DNA of 64,000 nucleotides, from contig NZ_OU015584.1 of NCBI RefSeq assembly GCF_907165195.1, forward strand, positions 3,172,978 through 3,236,977, read 5' to 3'. Shown in pieces: positions 28,605-37,390 of the stretch. The position numbers were made by a program, and so were the translations under genes. The notes beneath the pieces are model-generated. The model was not told where the DNA came from. It ran no database searches and saw nothing but the letters and a program-made list of their open reading frames with translations. Source of the DNA: Parvicella tangerina (GTDB lineage: Bacteria > Bacteroidota > Bacteroidia > Flavobacteriales_D > Parvicellaceae). Position 1 is the first letter of the stretch, and each line of letters begins with the position of its first letter.

Positions 28605-30296
28605 CTACAGCTCTCTTTCTGGCTCTTCCAATTGCTCAACCGCAACTTGAATCTCTCTATCAAATGGGATATTCACCAAGTACCTTGCTGAGAATTCAAA
28701 GAGGTAAGTAGCCAATTCTGCTTTTAAATTTGATTTTAAACGCGCCTTTGAATACTCAATATCCTTTCTGATCGGAGCAATGTCTTCATGCTTACTTGCG
28801 TAATCAATAAACTCTTCTAACAACTCGTCAGAAACCTGAAACTGATCATTGAACTGAACGTCTGTTTTATACTTTTCGAACTTACTTCGGTGCTTATCCA
28901 AATAATCAAAACAGAAGTTTCTATAGGCATCTGAGTAATTGATATTGGTCAAGTAATAAGAACCTCCAGAAGTATCAATTGGGACAAAAATATCTGGCAT
29001 AATGCCACCACCTCCGTAAACCGTTTTTCCTTTAGGCGTAGTAAATTTTGGTGCATTCTCGAAAATCGTACTGTCCATCTCTTGTAGCTCTCCATTCTCA
29101 TAGCGCTCGTAAAAATCAGCTTCGTAATCGATACCATCTCCGTAAGGTTTCTGAATACTTCTTCCAGTAGGTGTGTAGTAACGACTAATGGTCAAGCGTA
29201 ATTCTGAACCATCTGGCAATTCCATTGGACGTTGAACCAACCCTTTACCAAAGGTTCTTCTTCCAATGATCACCGCTCGATCATTATCCTGAAGTGCTCC
29301 TGAAACAATCTCACTGGCTGAAGCCGTACTGCTATTCACCAAAACCGCAACAGGCATATTCTCGCATTGTCCGAAGCTGGTAGCAAACGTCTCCTGCTTT
29401 TCTACATGCACCCCTTCTGTGTAGACAATCAGTTTACCTTGCTTAAGGAATTCATCCGCAACATTGATGGCCGTGTGCATATACCCACCTCCATTATATC
29501 GGAGATCTAGGATCACTTTTTTCATTCCTTTTTTCTTCAACTCGGTTACCGCTTTATCAAATTCGGTATCTGTATAACCTGAAAAACTCGTAATCTTTAT
29601 CACTCCGATCTCATCTGTGATCATGTAAGCGCCATCTACCGAGTAAAGAGGAATATCTCCTCGTAAGAAATCATACTCTTTGACTTTATTACTTCCGCTT
29701 CTCATTACAGATAGTCGAATGGGAGAACCGTATTCTCCTTTCAATCGATCGTGAACGCCTTCTATATCCAACCCTATACCTGCAATATCTTCACCATCAA
29801 CTGCTACGATGCGGTCTCCACTTTTAAGTCCGGCATTGGCTGCTGGTGCTCCATCAATAACATTCGTTACCATCAGTGTGTCTCTCAAAATAATGAAGCG
29901 AATACCTACTCCTCCAAAATGTCCTTGGAGCTGTTCGTTGCTTGCTTCCACATCCTCCAATGGAATGTAGACAGAATGCGGATCTAATTTTTTCAGCATC
30001 CCATTAATTGATGAGAGGTACAACGCTTCTGCATCTACAGAATCGACATAATTCTCTTCTACGATCTGAATAATCTCTGTGATCCTTGAAACCTGCTCTT
30101 CCCTTTCCCTGGCCTCTTTCGATTTGAATTTACTTGCTCCGATGTTATAGAATAAAATCGCAACACCAGCCAATATTAACGGCATGATGTAAATCACCCA
30201 TTTATTAGAGCCATCTCCACCCGGATTATTTGAAGGACGTCTGGAGCTTTTCTGAATGTATTGCTCAATCTTTATTTCTGTGTACTCCTCGCTCAT
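28605..30296 (-). CDS. S41 family C-terminal processing peptidase
   Basis: A 563-residue serine protease. One N-terminal TM (WVIYIMPLILAGVAILFYNI, about 32-51) anchors a periplasmic enzyme. The PDZ domain (about 125-205) includes GVGIRFIILRDTLMV and AGLKSGDRIVAVDG. The protease core has LDLRYNGGGY, the nucleophile region NSSTASASEIVSGAL and the general-base Lys in RTFGKGLVQ. It resembles CtpA/Prc-type proteases that trim or degrade envelope proteins. Its start codon shares one base with the stop of the dCMP deaminase gene. Confidence 0.92.
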   Translation of the reverse strand: MSEEYTEIKIEQYIQKSSRRPSNNPGGDGSNKWVIYIMPLILAGVAILFYNIGASKFKSKEAREREEQVSRITEIIQIVEENYVDSVDAEALYLSSINGMLKKLDPHSVYIPLEDVEASNEQLQGHFGGVGIRFIILRDTLMVTNVIDGAPAANAGLKSGDRIVAVDGEDIAGIGLDIEGVHDRLKGEYGSPIRLSVMRSGSNKVKEYDFLRGDIPLYSVDGAYMITDEIGVIKITSFSGYTDTEFDKAVTELKKKGMKKVILDLRYNGGGYMHTAINVADEFLKQGKLIVYTEGVHVEKQETFATSFGQCENMPVAVLVNSSTASASEIVSGALQDNDRAVIIGRRTFGKGLVQRPMELPDGSELRLTISRYYTPTGRSIQKPYGDGIDYEADFYERYENGELQEMDSTIFENAPKFTTPKGKTVYGGGGIMPDIFVPIDTSGGSYYLTNINYSDAYRNFCFDYLDKHRSKFEKYKTDVQFNDQFQVSDELLEEFIDYASKHEDIAPIRKDIEYSKARLKSNLKAELATYLFEFSARYLVNIPFDREIQVAVEQLEEPEREL

Positions 30297-30724
30297 TACT
30301 GTATATCTTCGATCTGAACAATCTCAACTCCCGCTTTTCTCAAGAAAGCTAATCCATCATCATCTTTATATCCTTTCATATAAACTAATCGTTTAATACC
30401 TGCCTGATGCACTAGCTTTGAACACTCCTTGCATGGGGACAATGTCAAATACAACGTAGCTCCATCACAACTATGAGTACTTCCTGCCACCTTTAAGATC
30501 GCATTTGCTTCTGCGTGCAACACATACCACTTGGTTAAACCATCATCATCCTCGCAGCAGTTTTCGAAACCCGTTGGGGTCCCGTTAAAGCCATCAGAAA
30601 TGATCATTCTGTCTTTTACGATAATTGCTCCCACCTGTTTACGCGTACAGTGACTTAATTTAGCCCATTCCTGTGCCATCCTTAAGTATGCTTTATCAAA
30701 TCTTAACTGCTTTTTCGGTCCCAC
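30296..30724 (-). CDS. dCMP deaminase
   Basis: A 142-residue zinc enzyme converting dCMP to dUMP for thymidylate synthesis. The zinc motifs are HAEANAIL and SPCKECSKLV; the allosteric-type loop GFNGTPTGFENC is typical of ComEB/dCMP deaminases. Start at 30724 and 1-base overlap with the S41 protease gene. Confidence 0.92.
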   Translation of the reverse strand: MGPKKQLRFDKAYLRMAQEWAKLSHCTRKQVGAIIVKDRMIISDGFNGTPTGFENCCEDDDGLTKWYVLHAEANAILKVAGSTHSCDGATLYLTLSPCKECSKLVHQAGIKRLVYMKGYKDDDGLAFLRKAGVEIVQIEDIQ

Positions 30725-30767
30725 TGATCGGTCTTTAGTCTTACAAATTAATACATTTTATTATTAA

Positions 30768-30861
30768 GACGCTGGATTTTTGACGTTGGATGCTAGACTT
30801 TTGATGCTGGACACTGGATGCATGCTCCAAGCAATAAGTCTAGCGTCTAAAGTCCAGCGTC
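30768..30861. repeat. imperfect inverted repeat of degenerate GAYGCTGGA units
   Basis: Degenerate direct copies of a GACGCTGGA-type unit (from 30768) face inverted copies (to 30861). Paired blocks are 30768-30776 with 30853-30861 and 30792-30800 with 30836-30844, so the region can fold into one long hairpin. It starts 11 bases after the leuS stop (minus strand) and could terminate leuS or protect its 3' end. Similar short intergenic repeats occur in other Flavobacteriales, as far as I recall. Confidence 0.65.
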
Positions 30862-30872
30862 TAAAATCTCTC

Positions 30873-33803
30873 TTACACCACCACGTTTACAATCTTCATA
30901 GGAACAACAATTACCTTTTTCGGTGTTTTTCCTTCAAGGTACTTAGCCGTCATCTCAGCTGCCAATACTTCTTTCTCGATCTCTTCTTTACTCAGATCAG
31001 TTCCCAGTTCTAACTTGAAACGCATTTTTCCGTTAAAAGATACAGGATATTCAAAACTACTTTCTACCAACACACTCGGGTCAAAATTCGGCCAGGCCGC
31101 TTTTGTGATGGACTCCGTATGTCCTAAGCGTTCCCATAATTCCTCTGAAATATGTGGTGCATAAGGAGAAAGCAAAATAACCAGGTTCTCTAAAACGTGC
31201 TTATTGTTACAGTTTTGCTCATTCAATTCATTTACAGCTATCATCATCGTACTGACTACCGTATTGAACGAATAACGATTTAAATCTTCCGTTACTTTCT
31301 TGATGGTCTTATGCAAGGTTTTCATTGCCTCTTTAGTAGGTTCTCCTTCCGTCACTTTGAACTCATCACCGTCAAAGAACAATCGCCAAAGTTTCTTCAA
31401 GAAGTTATTTACCCCATTGATTCCTTTTACATCCCAAGGCTTGTACTGCTCTAATGGTCCCAAGAACATCTCATAACACCTAAGTGTGTCCGCACCAAAT
31501 CGATCCACCAATTCGTCTGGAGTTTGTACGTTATATTTTGATTTGGACATTTTTTCCGTTTCTGTTTCAAAGAAAAACTCGAGCGGTTTGGAACCTTCAA
31601 AAAAGTACTCTTTACCATCAAACCAAACTCCTTGACGTGTAACAAACAATGGTTTTCCGTTCATTGATTTGCACAAAGTACTATTTGCATACCCTTCTAT
31701 GTCAATAGTCATCTTCCCAAAATCAGCAAATTCTATTGGCATATTTTCTAAATGCATTGGACCTGTTCCAGGAAATTTTTCTGAATCATTAGCCAGAAAC
31801 TTCCAACAGACAAGTAACGAATCATAATCAAATTCGACATTAAACTTATTCTTTAAAAACTCTTTTATTGCAGTTGTACAGCTATGATGCTTGACATTAT
31901 AGTTAGACTTAAATATTTTTGAAGACACTCCCAAAATCATCCCCTGATTAATCAATTTCTTGAACGGTTCATCAAATGAGATATATCCTCTATCGCACAA
32001 GAATTTGGTCCAGAAACGTGAATACAATAAGTGTCCTGTGGCATGCTCTGCACCCCCTATATAAAGATCTACCTGATTCCAGTAGTCCAGTTTTTTCTTG
32101 TCTGCAAATACCGTCTCATTATGTGGGTCCATGTATCTCAAGAAGTACCATGAACTACCTGCCCAACCTGGCATGGTGTTGTACTCCATCCGATCTCCTG
32201 CGAAAACTTCCCATGCATCTTCCTCTGCTCTCGCCAAAGGTGGTTCACCATCCTCTGTAGGTAAGTATTTATCAACTTCAGGAAGCGTAACTGGCAATAA
32301 CGCATCCTCTAATGCATACGGCACCTCATCTTTGTAATAGATTGGGAATGGTTCACCCCAGTAGCGTTGTCTGGAGAAAATAGCGTCTCTCAATCTAAAG
32401 TTGATCTTTCCTTTTCCAAACCCTCTTTTTTCAATCTCTTCAATGGCTTTTTCGATTCCTGTTTGAGCATCTAACCCATTTAGGAAATCGCTATTGGCTA
32501 AAACAGCTTCTTTATCTGCGTAAGCCTCCTCAGAAATGTCTACACCTTCAAAAATGTTCGGAATATCAATCCCGAAATGTTTTGCAAAATCATAATCTCT
32601 TTGATCCCCAGCTGGTACCGCCATCACAGCGCCTGTTCCATATCCTGCCAACACATATTCTCCAATCCAGATCTGAACTTTGTCTCCAGTGAACGGATGA
32701 ATTGCGTAAGCTCCTGTAAACTGCCCCGTAATGTCTTTCACATTTGCCTGACGATCTCTTTCAGTTTTGAGCGCAGCCTTTTGTTTGTAGTGGGCCACAG
32801 CATCTTTATATTCGTCTGTTGTGATTTCATCCACCAACTCATGCTCTGGAGCTAATACCATAAAGGTTACTCCAAAGATGGTATCAGGACGTGTGGTAAA
32901 TACTTCCACTTTCTTATCTGCGTTCTCTACATCAAAAAATACCGCAGCACCTTTGGATTTACCGATCCAGTTTCTTTGTTGTTCTTTCAACGACTCTGAA
33001 AAGTCTATATCATCCAATCCATTCAGTAGTCGATCTGCATAAGCCGTAATTCGCATGCTCCACTGACGCATTAACTTCTGCTCTACTGGATGTCCGCCTC
33101 TTTCAGAAACACCGTCTTTTACCTCATCATTTGCCAATACAGTTCCTAAAGCAGGACACCAGTTTACCCAGCTATCAGCCAAATAAGCTAAACGATAATT
33201 CATCAACACTTCTCGCTGCTTCTTAACGTCCCATGCATTCCATTCTTCAGCAGAGAATACTGGTGTATCGTCACAAACGGCATTCACATTAGCATTTCCT
33301 TCTTCCACAAACTTCTCCACCAACGTATCAATACTTTCAGCTTTGTTCGTATCGTTATTGTACCATGAGTTGAAAATTTCTTTGAATATCCATTGCGTCC
33401 AACGATAGTATTTAGGGTCTGAAGTACGCACCTCTCTGCTCCAATCAAAAGCAAAACCAATTTGGTCTAACTGATCTCTATATCTTTTGATATTGTTCTC
33501 AGTGGTTATCGCTGGATGCTGACCTGTTTGGATGGCATATTGCTCTGCAGGAAGTCCAAATGAGTCATACCCCATAGGATGAAGCACATTGAATCCTTGC
33601 GCCTTTTTATAACGAGCATACACGTCACTCGCGATATATCCTAGCGGATGCCCTACGTGCAATCCTGCTCCACTTGGATAAGGAAACATGTCTAACACGT
33701 AGAATTTCTCCTTGTTATAGTCTTCCTCTACTTTGTACGTTTGGTTTTCTTTCCAATACGCTCTCCACTTTTTCTCTATCTCGTTATGATCGTAAAAACT
33801 CAT
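30873..33803 (-). CDS. leuS: leucyl-tRNA synthetase
   Basis: A 976-residue class I synthetase. HIGH-type motif HVGHPLGY follows FPYPSGAGL; the CP1 editing domain contains FTTRPDTIFGVTF and GYGTGAVMAVPAGDQRDYDFA with the conserved editing Asp. KMSKS appears as EKMSKSKYN near residue 750, followed by the anticodon-binding helices and a C-terminal domain ending KIVNVVV. The roughly 120 residues before KMSKS (encoded about 31560-31925) are Lys/Asn-rich and unlike the leucine-specific domain I know from other Bacteroidota. A TAAATTTG box lies 23 bases upstream. Confidence 0.96.
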   Translation of the reverse strand: MSFYDHNEIEKKWRAYWKENQTYKVEEDYNKEKFYVLDMFPYPSGAGLHVGHPLGYIASDVYARYKKAQGFNVLHPMGYDSFGLPAEQYAIQTGQHPAITTENNIKRYRDQLDQIGFAFDWSREVRTSDPKYYRWTQWIFKEIFNSWYNNDTNKAESIDTLVEKFVEEGNANVNAVCDDTPVFSAEEWNAWDVKKQREVLMNYRLAYLADSWVNWCPALGTVLANDEVKDGVSERGGHPVEQKLMRQWSMRITAYADRLLNGLDDIDFSESLKEQQRNWIGKSKGAAVFFDVENADKKVEVFTTRPDTIFGVTFMVLAPEHELVDEITTDEYKDAVAHYKQKAALKTERDRQANVKDITGQFTGAYAIHPFTGDKVQIWIGEYVLAGYGTGAVMAVPAGDQRDYDFAKHFGIDIPNIFEGVDISEEAYADKEAVLANSDFLNGLDAQTGIEKAIEEIEKRGFGKGKINFRLRDAIFSRQRYWGEPFPIYYKDEVPYALEDALLPVTLPEVDKYLPTEDGEPPLARAEEDAWEVFAGDRMEYNTMPGWAGSSWYFLRYMDPHNETVFADKKKLDYWNQVDLYIGGAEHATGHLLYSRFWTKFLCDRGYISFDEPFKKLINQGMILGVSSKIFKSNYNVKHHSCTTAIKEFLKNKFNVEFDYDSLLVCWKFLANDSEKFPGTGPMHLENMPIEFADFGKMTIDIEGYANSTLCKSMNGKPLFVTRQGVWFDGKEYFFEGSKPLEFFFETETEKMSKSKYNVQTPDELVDRFGADTLRCYEMFLGPLEQYKPWDVKGINGVNNFLKKLWRLFFDGDEFKVTEGEPTKEAMKTLHKTIKKVTEDLNRYSFNTVVSTMMIAVNELNEQNCNNKHVLENLVILLSPYAPHISEELWERLGHTESITKAAWPNFDPSVLVESSFEYPVSFNGKMRFKLELGTDLSKEEIEKEVLAAEMTAKYLEGKTPKKVIVVPMKIVNVVV

Positions 33804-33825
33804 TCTTGCTTGATTTATAAGTCTG

Positions 33826-33833
33826 CAAATTTA
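33826..33833 (-). promoter_or_regulatory. putative leuS promoter -7 box
   Basis: TAAATTTG on the minus strand, a full match, 23 bases upstream of the leuS ATG and downstream of the preceding operon's terminator. Confidence 0.6.
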
Positions 33834-33850
33834 GCATAAATAGGGACGTA

Positions 33851-33884
33851 AAAAAAGGGAGCTGAAACTTATCAACTCCCTTTT
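33851..33884 (-). terminator. intrinsic terminator of the T9SS operon
   Basis: A 12-bp stem with one mismatch (33853-33864 with 33873-33884) and an 8-base loop; on the minus strand it is followed by a T-run (A-run 33851-33856 on the plus strand). It lies between the OmpA-family gene and leuS. Confidence 0.8.
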
Positions 33885-33906
33885 ATATTTCATTAATAGT
33901 ACTCGT

Positions 33907-36435
33907 TTACAACACCTTGATCTCGACTCTTCGGTTTACTTGATTTTCCTCTTCAGAACATTGGTTCCATTTTACACAACCATTCAAGATTTTTGTCTCT
34001 CCATAACCTTTCGCTTCAATTCTGGAAGCTTTGATTCCGTGATTAACGAGATAATCTTTACAACGTTCTGCTCTGGCTTGCGATAACTTCATGTTAAAAT
34101 CATCTTTACCGACTGCATCTGTATGCGCACTCAGTTCAATGCGAATCGTTGGGTTGTTATTCATGAAATCAACAATATTATCTAGGATCGGATAAGATTC
34201 TTCTTGCGGATGAGACCTTGCAAAATCAAAGTAGATATTATCTACTCGGATCACGGCATCCTTCTCACCTTTTGATCTGAATTCCAACGGGTTCATTTTG
34301 GCGATGATCTCGTCCCTTCCTCCATCGTCAATAGATGGAACCACAAACTCCTGTGCTTCAAAGCCGTCCTTATCGAATTTCACTTTATACTCTTTGGTCG
34401 GATCAATCTCAAAGCTCCATTTCCCATCATCACCCGTAACCATCGAGTTAACCTCGATCCATTCTCCATCTCGATCCTCCAGCAAGGTTACCGTAACTCC
34501 TTCTACTGGTTTTTCCGTAATCTGATCCAGTACGATTCCTGCCAAAATATTATCCTTATCATCGTTAAGGGTTACCTTCTTCAGCTTATCAATTTGTCCC
34601 TCGCGCTCATCATAATTCGTACCGTCATACGCATCAACAGGAAAGTTCTTGCTCCCTAATTCAGGGTGAATGAACTGCACATCATAGTTTTTATCTGGAT
34701 CGACTTCAAACTGCCATTTACCATCTTCAATTGTGATTTGCGTCTCCACTTGTTTTCTGGAACCATCAGGCAAAATTTCATTCAAAATAACCTTAACATC
34801 TGCCAAAGGTTCTCCCGTTTGTGCATCTTCAACGACTCCACTAATGACCCTGCTTACTGGCTTTAACTCAATATCCTTCAAATCTTCAATTACTTGATCC
34901 CGATGATCGCCATCATCTTCACTCAACGATGGAATGACCTTGTTTTCTGGCGCCATGTCTGGATGAATGAATTCTACCTTATAAGTTTCATTAGGGTCAA
35001 TCTCAAACTCCCAATAGCCATCATCACCTGTTATTCGGTCTTCTACGAGTTCCCAATCGTCATTCTCATTCTTTTTATATAACTCCACTTTTACATCGGC
35101 AAGTGGCTCTCCAAAAGTTCCTTCTCTCACCACTCCACTAATGATCTCAGAAGGGTTGTAATCGTAGAAGTAATAGACCTTGTCATATCCATGTGTTCCT
35201 TCTCTATTAGAAGAAAGGTATCCATTAGTTCCTTCATCGCTTAAAATGAAACTAAAATCATCTTTGGTGCTATTTAATGGTCTACCCACATTTTTTGCAG
35301 CCCCAGCCAGAGTTTCATTCAAGCTAGCCACAAAAATATCCGTTCCTCCAAACCCAGGATGTCCTTTGGATGAGAAGAACAGTTTGTTCTCCGTTGCAAA
35401 AGGATAGGTTTCATCTTCGAATGTATTTATTTGCTCTCCTAAGTTTTGTGGAGTAGACCAGGTTGTATCGTTCTCTTTTGTGACATACCAAATATCATAT
35501 CCTCCGTAACCACCAGGCATATCTGAAGCAAAGAATAAGGTTTCCCCGTCAGGAGAAAGGTTTGGAAAAACACAGCTGTAGTTATTCCCATTGAATGCTA
35601 GTTCTTTAATGTTCGTCCATTCTCCGTCAATCAGTTCTGCACTGCAGATTTTTAAGATATTTCTGCCATCCTCAGAAATTGGTAACTCATCCAACTTTTT
35701 CTGTTTGTACTTTTTGATATCTGCACTGTTTGAAGAGAACAACAATTTCGTTCCGCCCTTATACAAATAGGGAGTTCCTTCGTAATAAGGCCCATTAAGT
35801 TCTTTACTCAAAAGCACGGGTTCTCCAAATTCATTTGGCGAGGAGTTTGAAACACTCGCCAAATCGTAATAAGCTGTTTTCTTATCATATTTATCCGTCT
35901 GTGGGGTGGCAATGATCAATCCATCCTCACTGAATGAAACACCTAAAGAGCGTGACCCCGTTTCTATATTCGTAACACTGGTTTTAGCCACTTCCGGATC
36001 ATCTTTGTGATCCTGAGCATAACTGACATACTCCTCAAAATAGGCTAACTCAGCGGCCGCATCTTCTCGGGAAGCATAGTCGGAGAATACCTCAAGTGCT
36101 TTATCGTACTCTCCCAGATTGCAAAGCACTCTCCCGTAATCGTATAAATTATCTGTTTTGTTTTCTCCTTTATAGGTGGTTAGCTCTTGATAATAAGTAG
36201 CCGCATTTTCATAATCAAATAAATGATTATACGTCTTGGCCACTTGTTGAAGCATGTAGTATTTATTGACAACCACTTTTTCTTCTAATGCTAACTTGTA
36301 ATAGTCAATCGCCTCTCTGTACTTTCTTTTCGAGTAATACTCATCAGCAATATCCAAGTACTTTCGCTGCGCTGTAGCCTCATTTGCTACTCCTAAGACC
36401 AATAAACTGGTCAACAACAATATCAATCCTCTCAT
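33907..36435 (-). CDS. PorE-like T9SS protein (TPR, PD40, triple CRD, OmpA)
   Basis: An 842-residue outer-membrane-associated protein. After a signal peptide (ending ATAQ) come TPR helices (about 25-145), a PD40 beta-propeller (about 165-430, with repeated LSPDGETLFFASD and FFSSKGHPGFGGTDI patterns), three tandem carboxypeptidase-regulatory-like repeats (about 432-715, each with GEPLADVKV and TGDDGxWxFEIDP), and an OmpA domain (about 730-842) with the peptidoglycan-binding pattern LSAHTDAVGKDDFN and LSQARAERCKDYL. TPR-PD40-CRD-OmpA is the layout of PorE/PG1058 of T9SS, though PorE has one CRD, not three. It is last in an operon with a PorP/SprF protein and a type B cargo protein. Confidence 0.88.
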   Translation of the reverse strand: MRGLILLLTSLLVLGVANEATAQRKYLDIADEYYSKRKYREAIDYYKLALEEKVVVNKYYMLQQVAKTYNHLFDYENAATYYQELTTYKGENKTDNLYDYGRVLCNLGEYDKALEVFSDYASREDAAAELAYFEEYVSYAQDHKDDPEVAKTSVTNIETGSRSLGVSFSEDGLIIATPQTDKYDKKTAYYDLASVSNSSPNEFGEPVLLSKELNGPYYEGTPYLYKGGTKLLFSSNSADIKKYKQKKLDELPISEDGRNILKICSAELIDGEWTNIKELAFNGNNYSCVFPNLSPDGETLFFASDMPGGYGGYDIWYVTKENDTTWSTPQNLGEQINTFEDETYPFATENKLFFSSKGHPGFGGTDIFVASLNETLAGAAKNVGRPLNSTKDDFSFILSDEGTNGYLSSNREGTHGYDKVYYFYDYNPSEIISGVVREGTFGEPLADVKVELYKKNENDDWELVEDRITGDDGYWEFEIDPNETYKVEFIHPDMAPENKVIPSLSEDDGDHRDQVIEDLKDIELKPVSRVISGVVEDAQTGEPLADVKVILNEILPDGSRKQVETQITIEDGKWQFEVDPDKNYDVQFIHPELGSKNFPVDAYDGTNYDEREGQIDKLKKVTLNDDKDNILAGIVLDQITEKPVEGVTVTLLEDRDGEWIEVNSMVTGDDGKWSFEIDPTKEYKVKFDKDGFEAQEFVVPSIDDGGRDEIIAKMNPLEFRSKGEKDAVIRVDNIYFDFARSHPQEESYPILDNIVDFMNNNPTIRIELSAHTDAVGKDDFNMKLSQARAERCKDYLVNHGIKASRIEAKGYGETKILNGCVKWNQCSEEENQVNRRVEIKVL

Positions 36436-36448
36436 CCCTATTATTTAA

Positions 36449-37384
36449 TTAAAATCTTGGTGCTTCTATTACTGGTTCTTCAGCGTTACTCTTAATATCG
36501 AATACGAACATGATTTCATGACTTCCCGAGGAATAATTCCCCAGATTATTCAAGGTATAATCATAAGAATACCCAAGCTTGAACATATCGTTAATTCTAA
36601 ATTGAGCAAGAGCAGCTATTTCATTACTCGTTCTGTATGAAAAGCCTAAACCAAATTTTCTCATGTATTCAGCCAGTACATTCAAATCTGACTGCAGCGG
36701 AGCTCCAGCAACTTGTTTCAATAAGGTAGATACATTTAGATCAAACTTTGGGTTGATCTCAAACTTATAACCACCATGCAAATAAAAATGCATCTGACTA
36801 AAATCAAATGTTGTTTTACCAGAGTAGCCTCCGTTGTTAACGATCTCATTATGCAATAGATTCGGAATTGCAAATCCAATGTAGTATTTCCGACTGTTGA
36901 AGTATGTTCCAAACTTGAAGTTCGGCATCAGCAAAGTAGGTGAATTAGCCTGAAAACTCGGGTCAACCACTCCATTTGTTTCTACATCGGCATAATTACT
37001 TTGATTCATTCTTAAAGTAGCAGATAATCCGAAGCTTAATTTTGTCTTTAAAGAAGTTTGAATACTATAAGCATAGTTACCACTTACATCTGTTGTATTG
37101 TTTACTCCAATTCGATCATTTACCAGCGTCAAACCTACATTTGAATTTCCATTACCAATCGGAGAGTTGATGTTGAAGCCTGCTACATTAGGAGCACCAT
37201 CAAATCCCACCCATTGAGCTCGATAAAAAAGTGCCCCATTCAGATTCTCAAAAGCTCCTACCGCTCCAGGATTGATCAATGGATGATGGGTCATGTACTG
37301 CGTGACATGAAACTGATTTTGCGCCTTGCCAGCAAACCCTACTAAGACTAGTAGGAGTCCGAAAAATATTTTATTTACTCTCAT
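36449..37384 (-). CDS. PorP/SprF family T9SS outer-membrane protein
   Basis: A 311-residue beta-barrel. The signal peptide ends GKAQN, followed by QFHVTQYMTHHPLINPGAVG, the conserved start of the PorP/SprF family, and amphipathic strands such as NSNVGLTLVNDRIG and FKFGTYFNSRKYYIGFAIPNLL. In Flavobacterium SprF-like proteins are needed for secretion and attachment of type B C-terminal domain cargo. Here it lies 6 bases after such a cargo gene and 13 bases before the PorE-like gene, so it is probably the dedicated partner. Confidence 0.92.
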   Translation of the reverse strand: MRVNKIFFGLLLVLVGFAGKAQNQFHVTQYMTHHPLINPGAVGAFENLNGALFYRAQWVGFDGAPNVAGFNINSPIGNGNSNVGLTLVNDRIGVNNTTDVSGNYAYSIQTSLKTKLSFGLSATLRMNQSNYADVETNGVVDPSFQANSPTLLMPNFKFGTYFNSRKYYIGFAIPNLLHNEIVNNGGYSGKTTFDFSQMHFYLHGGYKFEINPKFDLNVSTLLKQVAGAPLQSDLNVLAEYMRKFGLGFSYRTSNEIAALAQFRINDMFKLGYSYDYTLNNLGNYSSGSHEIMFVFDIKSNAEEPVIEAPRF

Positions 37385-37390
37385 AGTTCG

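Noticed and set aside
30768-30861. CRISPR array
   Set aside because: Units are short, degenerate, not evenly spaced and partly inverted, and no cas gene is present.
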